From Acinetobacter silvestris (lineage in GTDB: Bacteria; Pseudomonadota; Gammaproteobacteria; Pseudomonadales; Moraxellaceae), in contig NZ_NEGB01000001.1 of assembly GCF_002135235.1 (NCBI RefSeq), forward strand, positions 657,099-721,098: DNA of 64,000 nucleotides. The letters run 5' to 3'. The position numbers were made by a program, and so were the translations under genes. Below are positions 62,054-64,000 of the stretch, piece by piece (positions within the stretch are counted from its first letter, which is position 1; the number at the start of each line of letters is the position of its first letter). The notes below the pieces were generated by a model. It made no database searches, was not told the origin of the DNA, and saw nothing but the letters and a program-made list of their open reading frames with translations.

Positions 62054-63403
62054 TTAACTTGTTTGGACTACAGTTGTTTCAATTTTAACTGTACTTTTAG
62101 CAGGCGCAACACGAATTAAAGAAATTGCAAATGCAGCGATAACTAAAGGAATAGCCACTGCAATAAAGTTCCATTTATGTGGAAGCTCCATGCCTAAAAT
62201 CATGCCAATCACAATCGGACCAACGATTGCACCAATACGACCCACAGCAGATGCCCAACCTATCCCCGTTGAGCGTACTGCTACTGGATAATACTGTGCA
62301 ACATAACTATAAAGTAAAATACTACCCCCTATCGCGGAAGCACCAGCAAATGCAACCAAGATATATAAAATTGCTGGTGGAGAATTGAACCCTAAACCGA
62401 ATAAAGCCAATGCGCCTATTAAAGTCATGCTAATCAGTACAGGTTTCAAATGGAATTTATCAGCTAATATTCCGCCACCAATAGTTCCAATGACAGCCCC
62501 TACATTCATAGAAAGTAAAAACAATAAACTACTGCCCAAAGAATAACCTGCTGCCATCATCAATTTTGGTAACCAGCTACCTAATGCATAAAGCACAAGG
62601 AGGCACATAAAAAATATTAACCAAAACAAGAAAGTTCCTGCAGCACGTTTTTCTGTAAATAATGCTTTCACTGAAGAACTTTGTGATTGATCAGTATCCG
62701 CTAAAACCAATTTAGCATTGGGCGATAAAGCCGTTGAAGGTTCAATTTTTTCTAAGAATTTTCTTGCTTGCTCATGATGATTTTCTTTTACCAAGTAAGT
62801 TAAAGATTCAGGTAAAAATTTCCAAAATAAAGGTGTGAATAATAATGGAATACCTGCAATATAAAACATGATTTCCCAGCCATATGATGATGTAAACCAT
62901 GTCCCACATAATGCAGCCATAATTCCACCTACGGCATAACCACTAAACATGGTGGTTACCAAAGTGCTTCGTAAACGCTGTGGTGCATACTCATTGGTTA
63001 ATGCCACTAAGTTCGGTAACACACCACCAATGCCTAAGCCTGCAATAAAGCGTAATATTCCAAACTCTGTTGGATTTGAAGCAAAACCACCCAAAAATGT
63101 AAACCCACTAAATAATGTGACACAAATTAACACAACTTTTTTGCGACCAATTTTATCTGCTAACATTCCGAAGAGCATTGCACCAAACATCATACCTGCA
63201 AGTGCAGTACTGGCAAGCATTCCAGCTTGTACAGCTGTCATTCCCCATTCCTTCATCAGCAAGGGTAAAACCACACCATTAATCGCCAAATCATAACCAT
63301 CAAATAAAACTATAAATAAACACCAAAGAATTAATTTTGTATGAAATAGCTTAAATTTTGAATTATCAATTATCGTATTTACATTTATTGCCGTCATTGA
63401 CAT
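62054..63403 (-). CDS. Aromatic acid:H+ symporter (MFS, AAHS family; BenK/PcaK-like)
   Basis: A 449-residue 12-helix transporter. It has the AAHS signature LFDGYDLAINGVVLPLLMKE near 36, the loop 2-3 motif GMLADKIGRKKVVL near 82, LRFIAGLGIGGVLPNLVAL near 116 and a central hydrophilic loop. The family imports benzoate, 4-hydroxybenzoate, muconate and similar acids; the exact substrate is unclear. I took the ATG at 63403, with GGAGG 8 bases upstream; a GTG three codons earlier is possible. Confidence 0.9.
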   Translation of the reverse strand: MSMTAINVNTIIDNSKFKLFHTKLILWCLFIVLFDGYDLAINGVVLPLLMKEWGMTAVQAGMLASTALAGMMFGAMLFGMLADKIGRKKVVLICVTLFSGFTFLGGFASNPTEFGILRFIAGLGIGGVLPNLVALTNEYAPQRLRSTLVTTMFSGYAVGGIMAALCGTWFTSSYGWEIMFYIAGIPLLFTPLFWKFLPESLTYLVKENHHEQARKFLEKIEPSTALSPNAKLVLADTDQSQSSSVKALFTEKRAAGTFLFWLIFFMCLLVLYALGSWLPKLMMAAGYSLGSSLLFLLSMNVGAVIGTIGGGILADKFHLKPVLISMTLIGALALFGLGFNSPPAILYILVAFAGASAIGGSILLYSYVAQYYPVAVRSTGIGWASAVGRIGAIVGPIVIGMILGMELPHKWNFIAVAIPLVIAAFAISLIRVAPAKSTVKIETTVVQTS

Positions 63404-63744
63404 TTTCCTCACCTCCAGTTGTGAGACTTAATATCAACATACAATGAATCCAGATTCATTTTTTGTCTAAAACCCATAAGGTATGGATTTATACTAAATA
63501 AGTATTTAAATGAATTATTGGCGTAAAATATCACCAAATATTTGATTAAATTAGTAGAACAAAGAGTTTATTATATGAAAAGTGTAACAAAGCATAAATT
63601 AATATCAATATTAATCAATTGATTATCTTTTAAACACCCAGCAATTAGACCATAGATATATAAAATTGAAGAATGATGTTTCTAAATTCTAATGTTGATC
63701 TATTTTTTATTTTATTCCCCTTTATTCCGTACATATTTCCCATA
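63404..63744. other. Intergenic region between the symporter gene and the rRNA operon end
   Basis: About 340 bases, AT-rich. It should hold the promoter of the symporter gene. I see no gene or clear operator. Confidence 0.45.
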
Positions 63745-63745
63745 A

Positions 63746-63779
63746 AAAAACACCCCAACTGTTAAGTTGGGGTGTTTTT
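63746..63779 (-). terminator. Terminator of the rRNA operon
   Basis: Perfect 15-base arms (AAAAACACCCCAACT with AGTTGGGGTGTTTTT) around a 4-base loop. It lies about 10 bases past the 3' end of the leftward 5S rRNA gene and carries a T-run in that direction. Confidence 0.9.
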
Positions 63780-63788
63780 AGAATTAAT

Positions 63789-63904
63789 GAGCTGGCGATG
63801 ACTTACTCTCACATGGGTAACCCCACACTACCATCAGCGCTAAGAGGTTTCACTTCTGAGTTCGGGAAGGGATCAGGTGGTTCACTCTTGCTATTGTCGC
63901 CAGC
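63789..63904 (-). rRNA. rrf: 5S ribosomal RNA
   Basis: The reverse strand starts GCTGGCGACAATAGCAAGAG and includes the conserved loop CCCGAACTCAGAAGTGAAAC and GATGGTAGTGTGGGG, ending CATCGCCAGC, so the two ends pair. About 116 bases, as in Acinetobacter. The bases to 64000 are the 23S-5S spacer; the 23S gene lies beyond the window. Confidence 0.96.
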
Positions 63905-64000
63905 ACAACTGTTTATGCTTACTCGCCAAGGTCTTATTGAATGCCTAGCTTTCGTCAAATGAGTTATTAACAGAAATATTTGAGTTGAAGTTTAAGTATT

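Overview
The window is AT-rich chromosomal DNA from a gammaproteobacterium of the genus Acinetobacter, probably not A. baumannii itself. The genus call rests on an ADC-type class C beta-lactamase, FadE and PlsB of the family type, the local liu gene order, and a 5S rRNA gene at the right edge. No species name can be given from sequence alone.

Layout. 1-9 kb: the 5' part of kdpA, an aldehyde dehydrogenase divergent from fadE, the ghost of a short-chain dehydrogenase, a PaaI-like thioesterase, a ferritin-like hydrolase and cysK. 9-14 kb: plsB, a methyltransferase and an acyl-CoA synthetase. 14-24.5 kb: a TetR regulator divergent from a complete leucine/isovalerate pathway (liuABCDE-type), followed by acetoacetate CoA-transferase scoAB and an AtoE-type carrier. 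Together these turn isovaleryl-CoA into acetyl-CoA and acetoacetate, and then activate the acetoacetate. 24.6-30.7 kb: an uncharacterised, partly decayed two-armed locus with an arginase-like protein, a FemAB/GNAT-like transferase, a class III aminotransferase, a truncated alpha/beta hydrolase, two SMR-type transporters and a DegT/DnrJ-type aminotransferase. 30.7-36.5 kb: a QseBC/PmrAB-like two-component system divergent from a dsbD-tlpA-dsbG thiol redox operon. 36.5-38.3 kb: a persulfide dioxygenase-like hydrolase with two YeeE/YedE transporters. 38.6-45.5 kb: miscellaneous genes and a cobalamin nucleotide-loop assembly cluster (cobU, cobT, cobC, cobS). 45.8-48 kb: blaADC and small genes.

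48.3-58.8 kb is the most distinctive part. A 318-bp direct duplication of the 3' part of ybaK brackets about 10.2 kb. One end holds a broken P4-type integrase; the other holds a small excisionase-like protein and repeated arm-like sites. The cargo is a divergent pair of secreted copper oxidases (a tyrosinase with a plant-polyphenol-oxidase-like tail and a three-domain multicopper oxidase), a HigBA toxin-antitoxin pair, and scraps of a prophage (tail J, DUF6527, Rz/Rz1, GH24 lysozyme). The best reading is an integrative island that targets ybaK, carries a replacement 3' end for it, and is now immobile because its integrase is disrupted. The oxidase pair appears intact.

58.9-64 kb: intact ybaK, a PlsC-type acyltransferase with a CdsA-like protein, a DUF2007-type zinc-ribbon protein, a lytic transglycosylase lipoprotein split at a G7 tract, an aromatic-acid:H+ symporter, and the end of a leftward rRNA operon (5S rRNA and terminator).
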